DNA of 20,100 bases from a virus. A model generated the notes under the pieces. It did no database searches. It had not been told where the DNA came from and saw only the letters and a program-made list of their open reading frames with translations. Position numbers and translations under genes: made by a program. Below, one piece after another: positions 11,262 through 19,743 of the stretch (position 1 is its first letter; every line of letters begins with the position of its first letter). The DNA lies in the IMG/VR virus record IMGVR_UViG_3300042398_000762, positions 1 through 20,100 of that record. One strand, written 5' to 3'.

Positions 11262-11714
11262 ATGGCAGTCTTTTCGCTCCCCTATGAGCCGCGCAAACTG
11301 GAAGCCACCGAGGCGCGGCTCGAAGCCATCTATCACGCCGCGCGTAATGGATTGCGTGGCGAAGCCCTAGCGCTCGCCTCCGGCATGACGCCGACCGAAT
11401 ACCGCGCGCTGTGCGAGTTCGACCCGCTGGCGGCACTGGCCGCGGAGAAGGGCCGGGCCGACGGCGAGATGGAGATGTCCAAGGTGCTGCACGACGCCGC
11501 CCGCGCCGGCGACGCCAAGGCCGCGCTGGATGTGCTGAAGCACGTCCACGGCTGGGTTGCCAAGCAAGCCGTGCAGGTCGAGGTCAACCAGACCATCTCC
11601 ATCACCTCCGCGCTGCAAGAGGCCCAGCGCCGCGTCATCGAGGGCGTGGCGGAGGCTGCCCAGCCAGACCCGCGCGTAATCGAACAGGCAGAAGATGCAA
11701 ACCACACGGTATAG
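11262..11714 (+). CDS. terS: Terminase small subunit
   Basis: The 150-residue protein starts at ATG 11262, the first ATG in this frame. An N-terminal helical domain suits DNA binding (LEAIYHAARNGLRGEALALA, then SGMTPTEYRALCEF). It is followed by a helical oligomerisation region with the phage TerS pattern 'AARAGDAKAALDVLKHVHGW' (about residues 84-103). The C-terminal part is helical and acidic. TerS recognises the packaging site and recruits the large subunit, which follows with a 20-bp overlap. The absence of a ribosome site and the promoter placement suggest a leaderless message. The assignment rests on position and pattern, as TerS proteins diverge greatly. Confidence 0.82.
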   Translation: MAVFSLPYEPRKLEATEARLEAIYHAARNGLRGEALALASGMTPTEYRALCEFDPLAALAAEKGRADGEMEMSKVLHDAARAGDAKAALDVLKHVHGWVAKQAVQVEVNQTISITSALQEAQRRVIEGVAEAAQPDPRVIEQAEDANHTV

Positions 11715-13218
11715 CGCCGACGACGAAATGGAACTAATGAGCCGGCTGTGGACGCCGGCCATTAAGGACGACCCGCTGAAGTTCGTGCTGTTCGTGTTCC
11801 CGTGGGGCCAACCGGGCACACCGCTGGAACACTTCGACGGCCCGCGCAAGTGGCAGCGCGAGGTGCTGCAACGCATCGCCGACCATGTGAAGCAGAACAA
11901 CGGCAAGATCGACTTCGACACGCTCAGGATGGCGACGTCATCCGGCCGCGGGATCGGCAAGTCGGCGCTCGTATCCTGGCTGGTCATCTGGATGCTGACC
12001 ACGCGGATTGGCTCGACAACCATCGTGTCGGCCAACTCCGAGGCGCAGCTTCGGTCGATCACATGGGCGGAAATCACCAAGTGGCTCAGCATGGCGCTCA
12101 ACAGCCACTGGTTCGAGGTCAGCGCCACCCGGCTGATGCCGGCCAAGTGGCTGACGGAACTGGTGGAGCGCGACCTCAAGATGGGCACCCGGTACTGGGG
12201 CGTCGAGGGGCGGCTGTGGTCGGCGGAGAACCCCGACGCCTACGCGGGGGTCCACAACTTCGCCGGGGTCATGCTGGTGTTCGACGAGGCCAGCGGTATC
12301 GACGACAGCATCTGGTCGGTCGCGGCGGGCTTCTTCACGGAGAACACGCCGCACCGCTTCTGGCTGGCGTTCAGCAACCCGCGGCGCAACAGTGGGTACT
12401 TCTACGAGTGCTTCCACTCCAAGCGCGACTTTTGGGACACCAAGATCGTGGACGCGCGCACGGTCGAACATACGGACAAGCAGGTCTATCAGCAGATCAT
12501 CGACGAGTACGGCCCCGACAGCACCCAGGCCCACGTCGAGGTGTACGGTCAGTTTCCCAACGCGTCCGACGACCAGTTCATTGGGGCGTCCACCGTCGAC
12601 GACGCCATGCGGCGACCGCAGCACAAGGACCCGTCGGCGCCCATCATCATCGGCGTGGACCCGGCGCGGTTTGGGTCGGACAGCACGGTCATCGCCATCC
12701 GGCAAGGGCGCGACATCGTGGCGATCAAGCGCCACAAGGGCGACGACACCATGACGGTGGTGGGCCACGTCATCGACGCCATCGAAACGTACAAGCCGGC
12801 GCTGGTGGTGATCGACGAGGGGGGCTTGGGCGCCGGCATCGTCGACCGGCTGAAGGAGCAGCGGTACAAGATCAAGGGGGTCAACTTCGGAAACAAGTCG
12901 AAGAACCCGCTGATGTGGGGCAACAAGCGGGCCGAGATGTGGGGCGAGATGCGGACCTGGCTAAAGGACGCGTCCATCCCGCTGGACCGCTACCTCAAGA
13001 ACGACCTGACCGGGCCGATGATGAAACCGGACAGTAAAGGGACTATCTTCTTGGAAAGCAAGAAGGATATGAAGGCCCGCGGGCTGGCCAGCCCCGACGC
13101 GGCCGACGCCATCGCGGTGACGTTTGCGTTTCCTGTGGCCCATCGGGAATATGTTGACCGCAGCCCGCGACGCGCGTATGCTCCCGGCGCTGTGCCTACC
13201 TCGTGGATGGGTGCCTGA
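11695..13218 (+). CDS. terL: Terminase large subunit
   Basis: This 507-residue packaging motor has an N-terminal ATPase with Walker A SSGRGIGKSAL (about residues 82-92). Walker B is VMLVFDEAS (about 192-200), with the catalytic Glu after Asp. The C-terminal RNase H-like nuclease has D322 in IIGVDPARFGSD, D374-E375 in VVIDEGG, and D468/D471 in SPDAADAIA. All expected catalytic acids are present and the length is typical. It cuts concatemeric DNA and pumps it through the portal encoded downstream. ATG 11695 has a weak AGG site and overlaps terS. ATG 11728 is a less likely alternative. Confidence 0.95.
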   Translation: MQTTRYSADDEMELMSRLWTPAIKDDPLKFVLFVFPWGQPGTPLEHFDGPRKWQREVLQRIADHVKQNNGKIDFDTLRMATSSGRGIGKSALVSWLVIWMLTTRIGSTTIVSANSEAQLRSITWAEITKWLSMALNSHWFEVSATRLMPAKWLTELVERDLKMGTRYWGVEGRLWSAENPDAYAGVHNFAGVMLVFDEASGIDDSIWSVAAGFFTENTPHRFWLAFSNPRRNSGYFYECFHSKRDFWDTKIVDARTVEHTDKQVYQQIIDEYGPDSTQAHVEVYGQFPNASDDQFIGASTVDDAMRRPQHKDPSAPIIIGVDPARFGSDSTVIAIRQGRDIVAIKRHKGDDTMTVVGHVIDAIETYKPALVVIDEGGLGAGIVDRLKEQRYKIKGVNFGNKSKNPLMWGNKRAEMWGEMRTWLKDASIPLDRYLKNDLTGPMMKPDSKGTIFLESKKDMKARGLASPDAADAIAVTFAFPVAHREYVDRSPRRAYAPGAVPTSWMGA

Positions 13219-13475
13219 TGGCGAAGAAAAGCGTATCATTGGCTGTGGGTCGGGGCGAGAAGCTACCGACAGACAAGGGCGCCGGGCTGACCGCCAAGGG
13301 CCGAGCCAAGTACAACCGTGAGACAGGCTCCAACCTGAAGCCGCCAGCGCCCAACCCCAAGACCGAGGCCGACAAGGGACGCAAAAAATCATTTTGCGCG
13401 CGTATGGCGGGTGTGGTAGCCAAGTCAGAGAACGCGGAACGGGCGAAGGCCAGCATGAGAAGGTGGAAGTGCTAA
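13218..13475 (+). CDS. Small basic protein, DUF6321-like
   Basis: ATG 13218 overlaps the terL stop as TGATG. The 85-residue protein contains LTAKGRAKYNRETGSN, then KSFCARMAGV, and ends KASMRRWKC. These are hallmarks of a conserved family found beside terminase and portal genes of many phages (I recall DUF6321). It is lysine/arginine-rich and probably binds nucleic acid or sits in the head, but no function is established. The next gene starts inside its stop (TAATG). Confidence 0.85.
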   Translation: MAKKSVSLAVGRGEKLPTDKGAGLTAKGRAKYNRETGSNLKPPAPNPKTEADKGRKKSFCARMAGVVAKSENAERAKASMRRWKC

Positions 13476-13636
13476 TGGCAAAACCGGGTCTCTACAGCAA
13501 TATCCACGCCAAACGGGCGCGCATTGCCGCCGGGTCTGGCGAGAAGATGCGGAAGCCGGGCGCCAAGGGCGCGCCTACCGCTGCGGCGTTCCGTGAGTCG
13601 GCTAAGACGGCCAAGCCAGCCAAGAAGGGCAAATGA
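13475..13636 (+). CDS. Small basic conserved phage protein (GLYSNIHAKRARIAAGSGEK type)
   Basis: ATG 13475 overlaps the preceding stop as TAATG. The 53-residue product starts MAKPGLYSNIHAKRARIAAG, continues SGEKMRKPGAKGAPT, and ends in Lys/Ala. This short sequence is widely conserved in podovirus-like genomes between terminase and portal. It is highly basic, compatible with DNA or head association, but function is unknown. Confidence 0.85.
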   Translation: MAKPGLYSNIHAKRARIAAGSGEKMRKPGAKGAPTAAAFRESAKTAKPAKKGK

Positions 13637-13637
13637 C

Positions 13638-13775
13638 ATGCCGCTGGTAAAGTCCACCTCCAAAGACGCCTTCCGCAAGAACGTGAAGGCCGAAATTGCT
13701 GCCGGCAAGCCGGCAAAACAGGCTGTCGCCATCGCGTATTCTACCAAGCGCGCTGCGGCAAAAAAGGGTAAGTAA
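13638..13775 (+). CDS. Small basic conserved phage protein (AFRKNVKAEIAAGKPAKQA type)
   Basis: ATG 13638, one base after the preceding TGA, gives 45 residues starting MPLVKSTSKDAFRKNVKAE and containing AAGKPAKQAVAIAYSTKR. This is a common phage and phage-derived small protein family. The stop overlaps the portal start as TAATG. It is basic and predicted helical, with an unknown role, probably linked to head or portal assembly given its constant neighbourhood. Confidence 0.85.
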   Translation: MPLVKSTSKDAFRKNVKAEIAAGKPAKQAVAIAYSTKRAAAKKGK

Positions 13776-15952
13776 TGGCCGCCAACGATGTAGAAGCCGC
13801 AGGCAAGGTATCGGACAGCGACGACAAGGATCGGCTGTCGGTCATGCGCCGGCGCTACACCATGGCGTTGTCGGCCTATTCGGATAGCCGCGAAGATGAA
13901 CTGGACGACCTGCGCTTCATGGCAGGTAGCCCGGACAACCAATGGCAATGGCCGGCGGACGTGCTGGCGACCCGCGGGTCCGTGCAGGGCCAGACGATCA
14001 ACGCCCGCCCGTGCCTGACGATCAACAAGCTGCCGCAGCATGTGCGCCAGGTGACCAACGAGCAGCGGCAGAACCGGCCGACCGGCAAGGTGATCCCGGC
14101 CGACGACCGCGCCGACGTGCGCGTGGCCGAGATATTTGACGGCATGGTGCGGCACATCGAGTATATCTCGGACGCCGACGTGGCCTATGACACGGCTTGC
14201 GACAATCAGGTCACCTACGGCGAAGGCTACATCCGCATTTTGACGGAGTACGCCCGCGAGGACAGCTTCGACCAGGACATCAAGATCGGACGGGTGCGGA
14301 ACTCGTTTTCGGTCTACATGGACCCGGCCATTCAAGACCCGTGCGGCGCCGACGCCGAATGGTGCTTCATCACCGAAGACGTGAGCAAGGCCGACTATGA
14401 ACGCATGTTTCCAGATGCTGCGCCGATTTCTAGTCTCATGTCGCAAGGCGTGGGCGACCAGAGCCTTTCTCAATGGCTCTCGGAAGACATGGTACGTATC
14501 GCCGAATACTTCTACTACGAACACGAAAAAGCGACGCTAAACCTCTACCCCGACAACATCACAGCCTTCGCCAATACGTCACAGGACAAGCAACTGAAGG
14601 CGATGTTTGGCAAGCCGCTGCGTAGCCGCGTGGTCGACCGTAAAAAGGTCAAATGGGTCAAGACTAACGGGTTTGAGGTGCTGGAAGAACGCGATTGGGC
14701 AGGCAAATACATTCCCGTCGTGCGCGTAATCGGCAACGAGTTTGAGGTCGACGGTCAGCTTTACGTGTCGGGCCTTGTGCGGAACGCCAAGGACGCCCAG
14801 CGCATGTACAACTATTGGGTCAGCCAGGAAGCCGAAATGCTGGCTTTGGCCCCCAAGGCGCCCTTCATTGGCTATGGCGGCCAGTTTGAAGGCTACGAGA
14901 CGAACTGGAAGACGGCCAACACGAACAATTGGCCGTACCTAGAGGTCAATCCCGACGTTACAGACGGCGCTGGAAGCCCTCTGCCGTTGCCGCAACGCGC
15001 ACCACCCCCGCTGGCCCAGACCGGCCTCATACAGGCTAAATTGGGCGCTGCTGACGACATCAAGGGCACCACAGGCCAGTACGACAGCAGCCTAGGGGCG
15101 CAGAGCAACGAGCGGTCTGGCCGGGCCATTCTGGCGCGCGAGAAGCAGGGCGACACGGGCACCTACCATTATGTCGACAACCTGTCTCGCGCGATCCGGC
15201 ACGTCACCCGGCAGCTTGTAGACATGATCCCCAAGATTTACGACACCGCCCGCGTGGCGCGTATCGTAGGCCTAGACGGCGAAGTGGGTATGGTACGGAT
15301 CAATCCGACCCAGCCGGAACCGGTGAAGGAAATCCGCGACGAAAACGGGCTTGTGATCGACAAGATTTACAACCCGTCGGTCGGCGTTTACGACGTGTGC
15401 GTGACCACTGGACCGGGCTACATGACCAAGCGTCAGGAAGCCTTGGACGCCATGTCTATGCTGTTGCAATCTAACCCGCAGCTTTGGACGGTCGCCGGTG
15501 ATCTGTTCATCAAAAACATGGATTGGCCGGGCGCGCAGGAGATGGCGGCGCGGTTTGCTAAGATCATTGATCCAAAGGTTATGGAAGGCGAAGACCAATC
15601 GCCCGAAATGCAGATGGCCAAGATGCAGATCGAAGCCCTGACTAAGGAACTGAACCAAGTCGTTGGCATGTTGCAGCGCGTCGAGCAGTCCATTGAGGCT
15701 CAGGAAGTGCAGATTAAGGCCTACGACGCCGAAACCAAGCGCATTTCCGCGGTTCAGGCCGGCATGACGCCAGAGCAAATCCAAGACATCGTGATGGGCA
15801 CCATCGCGGCGGCTATGGATACCGGCGATTTGGTCGGGCCGGGCGGCCCAGTTTCACGTGAAATGCCGGAAATGCAACCGGAAATGGGCGGAATGCCGCC
15901 AGATATGGGCGCTATGCCGCCGCAAATGCCGCCAGGAGGCCCAATGCAATGA
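13775..15952 (+). CDS. Portal protein, P22-like
   Basis: The 725-residue protein has the size and sequence style of P22-type portal proteins. An N-terminal helical part includes RRRYTMALSAYSDSREDELD and GQTINARPCLTINKLPQHVR. A wing and crown region contain WCFITEDVSKADYERMFPDA, and a SGRAILAREKQGDTG segment lies near residue 445. The dodecameric portal is the DNA entry channel and docks TerL. Residues about 604-660 form a probable coiled coil, as in the portal barrel. The last 30 residues are Met/Pro/Gly-rich (EMGGMPPDMGAMPPQM). It starts at ATG 13775, overlapping the preceding stop, and ends overlapping the next start as ATGA. Confidence 0.93.
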   Translation: MAANDVEAAGKVSDSDDKDRLSVMRRRYTMALSAYSDSREDELDDLRFMAGSPDNQWQWPADVLATRGSVQGQTINARPCLTINKLPQHVRQVTNEQRQNRPTGKVIPADDRADVRVAEIFDGMVRHIEYISDADVAYDTACDNQVTYGEGYIRILTEYAREDSFDQDIKIGRVRNSFSVYMDPAIQDPCGADAEWCFITEDVSKADYERMFPDAAPISSLMSQGVGDQSLSQWLSEDMVRIAEYFYYEHEKATLNLYPDNITAFANTSQDKQLKAMFGKPLRSRVVDRKKVKWVKTNGFEVLEERDWAGKYIPVVRVIGNEFEVDGQLYVSGLVRNAKDAQRMYNYWVSQEAEMLALAPKAPFIGYGGQFEGYETNWKTANTNNWPYLEVNPDVTDGAGSPLPLPQRAPPPLAQTGLIQAKLGAADDIKGTTGQYDSSLGAQSNERSGRAILAREKQGDTGTYHYVDNLSRAIRHVTRQLVDMIPKIYDTARVARIVGLDGEVGMVRINPTQPEPVKEIRDENGLVIDKIYNPSVGVYDVCVTTGPGYMTKRQEALDAMSMLLQSNPQLWTVAGDLFIKNMDWPGAQEMAARFAKIIDPKVMEGEDQSPEMQMAKMQIEALTKELNQVVGMLQRVEQSIEAQEVQIKAYDAETKRISAVQAGMTPEQIQDIVMGTIAAAMDTGDLVGPGGPVSREMPEMQPEMGGMPPDMGAMPPQMPPGGPMQ

Positions 15953-16311
15953 GTTGCGCTGAATTTATCGGCTGCATGTTTTTAGCCCGCGATGTGGCCC
16001 ATTCGGTCCATCTGAACACCCGCAGTTTTGCCAAACACAAGGCTTTGGGCGGGTTTTACGACGATGTGATCGACCTTGCCGACAAGTTTGCCGAAGCCTA
16101 CCAAGGCCGGCATGGCCTTATCGGTCCAATTTCCTTGCACTCTGCGCGCAAAACCTCCAATATTGTCGAGTTTCTTGAGGATAGCCTTAAAGAAATCGAG
16201 GATATGCGTTACAAAGTTTGCGACAAATCCGATTCAGCGTTACAGAACATTATCGACGAAATTGTCGAATTGTACCTGACAACGTTGTATAAACTAAAGT
16301 TTTTGGCGTAA
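15949..16311 (+). CDS. DUF5856-like small protein
   Basis: The 120-residue helical protein contains FLARDVAHSVHLNTRSFAKH and DLADKFAEAYQGRHGLIGPI. I recognise these as a conserved phage family (recalled as DUF5856) with a ferritin-like all-helical pattern and conserved His/Asp/Glu. Its function is unknown. It starts with an ATGA overlap on the portal stop. From here on codons are distinctly AT-richer than in terL and portal. The two cysteines in the first ten residues are not expected for function. Confidence 0.78.
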   Translation: MSCAEFIGCMFLARDVAHSVHLNTRSFAKHKALGGFYDDVIDLADKFAEAYQGRHGLIGPISLHSARKTSNIVEFLEDSLKEIEDMRYKVCDKSDSALQNIIDEIVELYLTTLYKLKFLA

Positions 16312-16320
16312 GGGGGTTTT

Positions 16321-18270
16321 ATGCCAGTTACACTTTCCCTTTTAGGCGGCGCAGGCGCGCAATTTTTTGACAACAACGGCGTTCCTTTAGCCGGCGGCAA
16401 ATTATACACGTATGCCGCCGGGACTACTACGCCGCAAACCACTTACACTACAAACATTGGTAGTGTTGCTCACACCAACCCAATTATCCTAGACGCGGCA
16501 GGACGTATTTCAGCCGGCGGCGAAGTCTGGTTGCTTAAAAACACAAATTACAAATTTGTTCTTAAAACATCTTTGGACATAACTGTTTTTACCGCCGACA
16601 ATATCCCCGCAATTTCGCAGGTCACCACTCTCCCTGCTAGTTCAATTACCTATACACCCACGGCCCCTTTAACTGCTAACAATGTTGAAAGCGCGCTTAA
16701 CGAAATTTTTCCGATATTGGCTACGTCTACTGGCGCCAGCCGCGTCGGATTTATCCAAAATGGAACTGGCGCTGTAGCCACTACTGTTCAAGATAAACTG
16801 CGGCTGTTTGTAAGTCTTGCTGATTTTGGCGCGGCTGAAAACGGCACTACAGACGATGTAACCGCCGTAAACAACGCTATTGCGGCCGCAACCGCCGCCA
16901 ACATTCCGTTGGTTCTCGCGCAAAAAAATGCTCTTTATTTTACTTCTACCACAATTCCTAATAAAATGAGCCTTGGCAACCTTGCTGACATGCCGCAAGG
17001 TCGCAACATAATTGCTAACGGCAATTTCCACACCTGGCAGCGCGTTAATGTTCGTCAGTTAACGCCTCCTGTTTTTAATGTCGCCCCACCTACTTTTGGT
17101 AATCCTGCGACGTATAGTGGCACTAGCGGCGTTCCGGTTACCACCGCCGATTTATGGGTAGGTCGACTTTTTGGGTTGTACGGGACTTTTACAGTTTCGC
17201 AATCTGCTCTAACTCCTCAAGAAGCTATTGTATCTCCTGGTTCGCAATTTAAGGTTAATTGGGCCACTACGGCGGTTACCCCTCCTGCCGCTACCAATGT
17301 AACGATAACGGCAATTACGTCGCCCACTTCGTCTCCAGTTACGATTACCGCACCAGGTCATGGACTTTTAAATGGTGATTACACGTACATTAAAAACAAC
17401 GTGTATTCCGGTGGAAACGGTACTCTTGACGGCACTTACCAAGTGTCCAGCGTAACAACAAACACTTTTAACATAACCGTTACCCCCGACCCTAGTTTTA
17501 GTAATTTTACTGCGTTTGGCATTTCTACAAACGACCCATTTTTTGCAACGTTTGCGCATGTATACGACCCGTCTGTACCTATTTGGATTAGGGCCGGAAC
17601 AGGGTCTTTTGTTTTTCAATACCGCTCGCCCGACGTTCAATACAGCGACGGATATTATACTGTCCGCGTTAGAATCCGCCGTAACAGCGGTTCGCCGACT
17701 ATTCGAGTTCGTTTGTTTTATGATTTTGGTTCGGGCGGCTCACCTACCACTACTACCTCAACGGTAGCGCTGCTTATGCAACCTTCAACTAGCGAGATTG
17801 TGGATTACATTGCCTGCGTTAAAATACCTTCTATTTCCGCAGCTAGTTACGGCACTAACCCCGACACGGGCTATTTTGCTGTGTCTTTAGATGCTGACCC
17901 CACGACGTTTAATGTGGATGTTTTTAGTGTATCTGTTCGCCCAGGTGTTGCTTCGCTGCCCAACGATAATTGGCCGCAGCACGATGCTTTGCCATACCTT
18001 CAACAGTTTTACCAAGGGGCTTACGTTGGGACAATTACGCCGGTTACTTCCGGGCGTTTTTACGGAGTTTCACACTCTTTTAATCCGGCCATGCGGGGCA
18101 CACCCGACGTTGCGTTTGTGCGAAACGAGAGCATTTCTAATTTTAACACTCCTGTTTTAGATGTGGGGCTGACAAACGAAGGATTTTTGGTGTCTGGCGA
18201 AGCTAGCGCAACTGCTAACACTGGACGTTACGTTTCAGTTTTTGAAGCGTCTTACGAAATACCCACATAA
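16321..18270 (+). CDS. Tail spike/fibre, receptor-binding protein
   Basis: The 649-residue protein starts at ATG 16321 behind AGGGGG. Residues 1-75 (SLLGGAGAQFFDNNGVPLAG, then GKLYTYAAGTTTPQTTYT) are a head/tail-binding domain common in podovirus spikes. Residues about 166-190 (LADFGAAENGTTDDVTAVNN) are the usual opening of a pectate-lyase-type beta-helix. Instead of a long helix, the protein passes at about residue 229 into NIIANGNFHTWQRV, a carbohydrate-binding-like fibre module. It ends (547-649) with NDNWPQHDALPYLQQFYQ and MRGTPDV. A domain like E1-FCCH (PGHGLLNGDYTYI ... NTFNITV, about residues 327-400) is inserted. It probably binds a host surface glycan; no hydrolase site is recognised. 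Confidence 0.85.
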   Translation: MPVTLSLLGGAGAQFFDNNGVPLAGGKLYTYAAGTTTPQTTYTTNIGSVAHTNPIILDAAGRISAGGEVWLLKNTNYKFVLKTSLDITVFTADNIPAISQVTTLPASSITYTPTAPLTANNVESALNEIFPILATSTGASRVGFIQNGTGAVATTVQDKLRLFVSLADFGAAENGTTDDVTAVNNAIAAATAANIPLVLAQKNALYFTSTTIPNKMSLGNLADMPQGRNIIANGNFHTWQRVNVRQLTPPVFNVAPPTFGNPATYSGTSGVPVTTADLWVGRLFGLYGTFTVSQSALTPQEAIVSPGSQFKVNWATTAVTPPAATNVTITAITSPTSSPVTITAPGHGLLNGDYTYIKNNVYSGGNGTLDGTYQVSSVTTNTFNITVTPDPSFSNFTAFGISTNDPFFATFAHVYDPSVPIWIRAGTGSFVFQYRSPDVQYSDGYYTVRVRIRRNSGSPTIRVRLFYDFGSGGSPTTTTSTVALLMQPSTSEIVDYIACVKIPSISAASYGTNPDTGYFAVSLDADPTTFNVDVFSVSVRPGVASLPNDNWPQHDALPYLQQFYQGAYVGTITPVTSGRFYGVSHSFNPAMRGTPDVAFVRNESISNFNTPVLDVGLTNEGFLVSGEASATANTGRYVSVFEASYEIPT

Positions 18271-18290
18271 CTTTAACGAAAGGGCGCTAA

Positions 18291-19436
18291 ATGGCAGCTC
18301 GTTTTTGGGTCGGCGGGTCTGGAACTTGGAACAGCACTAGTACCGCTAATTGGTCTGCGACATCCGGCGGCGCTTCTGGCGCTTCTGCGCCTATTGCTGG
18401 GGATAGCGCCACTTTTGACGCTAATTCGGGGACCGCAGCCGTAGTCACCGTGGCGGCGACTGCAACGGCGACTACAGTTACCATCAACAAAGCGGATATT
18501 ACTCTTTCTCTTAGCGGGTCGCCAACAATTGCGGGTACGACTACGCTTACTACTGGGTCAGTAGTATTAAACTCTTTTACTTACACAACAAATGTTTTTT
18601 CCACGGCGAACAGCAACGCGCGCACGGTAAATTTTGGAACCGGCAAAATAGTGTTGACCGGCACTTCCGGCACGATTTGGAACGCGTCTACCGCGACCAA
18701 TTTAACTATTTCAGGCGAACCTTTGATTGAGTGCCCTAATGGGGGCGCAGGCACGCGCACGCTTGGTAACGGCGGCACGGCAGGCGGTTCCGTATCCATT
18801 GCTGTTTCATACCGCGTGACAGGAGGCGCAGATACTATAACTGCAAACGGTTTCATTAAAAACCTTGATTTTACAGGTTTTTCTGGAACGTTTTCTAATT
18901 CATCTAGGACTATTATTGGCAGTTTAACTGTTTCAGCCGGGATGACGCTTTCCGCGGGAACCGCGACTACTACTTTTGCTGCCACGTCCGGTGCTCAAAA
19001 TGTCACAACCGCCGGAAAAACTTTTGATTTTCCGCTTACCTTTAATGGTATTGGCGGCACGTTTTCGTTTTTGGATGCTTTGACGCAAGGCTCCACTAGA
19101 AACTTTACCCTGACCAATGGAACCGTTCGTCTTAAAGAAGGCGTTACGTCTGTTGTCGGCGTTTTTCTGACCAGCGGCACAAACCAGAAATTTTTGCATT
19201 CGGGTTTAACAGGAACGCAAGCTACTTTGTCGCAAGCGAGCGGAACCGTAAACGCCAGCAATTTGACCGTTCAAGACATCAACGCTATTGGCGGCGCGTC
19301 GTGGAACGCCTACGTTGATTATGACAACGACGACGCCGGAAATAACGACGGGTGGAATTTTGGGTTGTCGCCTCCTTACGCGACTTATGAGCCGCCGATT
19401 ATTATCCGGTCGTTTACTCAACCTAGGAGATTTTAA
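18291..19436 (+). CDS. Beta-solenoid adhesin-like structural protein
   Basis: The 381-residue protein starts at ATG 18291 behind AAAGGG. It opens ARFWVGGSGTWNSTSTANWS and contains DSATFDANSG, a module shared by phage appendage proteins and bacterial adhesins. It then runs as Thr/Ser/Gly/Ala-rich beta strands with repeated 'TTTLTTGSVVL'-like rungs, and ends with GNNDGWNFG and a short polar tail. Composition and repeats indicate a right-handed beta-solenoid with few charged residues. It is probably a second tail appendage or head decoration protein. No enzymatic motif is seen. Confidence 0.75.
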   Translation: MAARFWVGGSGTWNSTSTANWSATSGGASGASAPIAGDSATFDANSGTAAVVTVAATATATTVTINKADITLSLSGSPTIAGTTTLTTGSVVLNSFTYTTNVFSTANSNARTVNFGTGKIVLTGTSGTIWNASTATNLTISGEPLIECPNGGAGTRTLGNGGTAGGSVSIAVSYRVTGGADTITANGFIKNLDFTGFSGTFSNSSRTIIGSLTVSAGMTLSAGTATTTFAATSGAQNVTTAGKTFDFPLTFNGIGGTFSFLDALTQGSTRNFTLTNGTVRLKEGVTSVVGVFLTSGTNQKFLHSGLTGTQATLSQASGTVNASNLTVQDINAIGGASWNAYVDYDNDDAGNNDGWNFGLSPPYATYEPPIIIRSFTQPRRF

Positions 19437-19437
19437 T

Positions 19438-19743
19438 ATGACCATGAACCTTAAAGCTGTTACGACATGCTTTGGTTACCAACAGATCACCGATCTTAGT
19501 GCGTCTGTAGGGCTTACCGTGCCAGTTACGACGCCTGACGGTTTGAACGGCAAACCTGTGCTGGCGCTGATTGTAGCCGAAGGCGCTCCGGTACGCTGGC
19601 GCGACGACGGCATCGCGCCTACCTCAACGGTGGGGATGCCTATTGCGATTGGCGTTCCGTTTCAATACGACGGCGACCTAACCAAAGTGCGCTTTATCCA
19701 ACAGTCGGCCAGCGCTATATTAAATATCAGCTATTACTCATGA
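19438..19743 (+). CDS. Small beta-rich structural protein
   Basis: I choose ATG 19438, behind AGGAGA with a 7-base gap; the upstream extension is a shadow of the previous gene. The 101-residue protein contains LALIVAEGAPVRWRDDGIAP, then GMPIAIGVPFQYDGDLTKVR and FIQQSASAILNISYY. This pattern recurs in small phage virion-associated proteins, with a beta-sandwich-like alternation. Its position after tail genes suggests a tail or head accessory. Its stop overlaps the next start as ATGA. Confidence 0.82.
   Translation: MTMNLKAVTTCFGYQQITDLSASVGLTVPVTTPDGLNGKPVLALIVAEGAPVRWRDDGIAPTSTVGMPIAIGVPFQYDGDLTKVRFIQQSASAILNISYYS

Noticed and set aside
11105-11287. 60-residue plus-strand ORF over the G-rich block
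   Set aside because: It is Gly/Arg-rich low complexity over the promoter and G-rich DNA, out of frame with terS.
11802-13037. 411-residue plus-strand frame overlapping terL
   Set aside because: It is the +1/+2 shadow of terL, Arg/Gly/His/Gln-rich without domains; terL has all catalytic residues.
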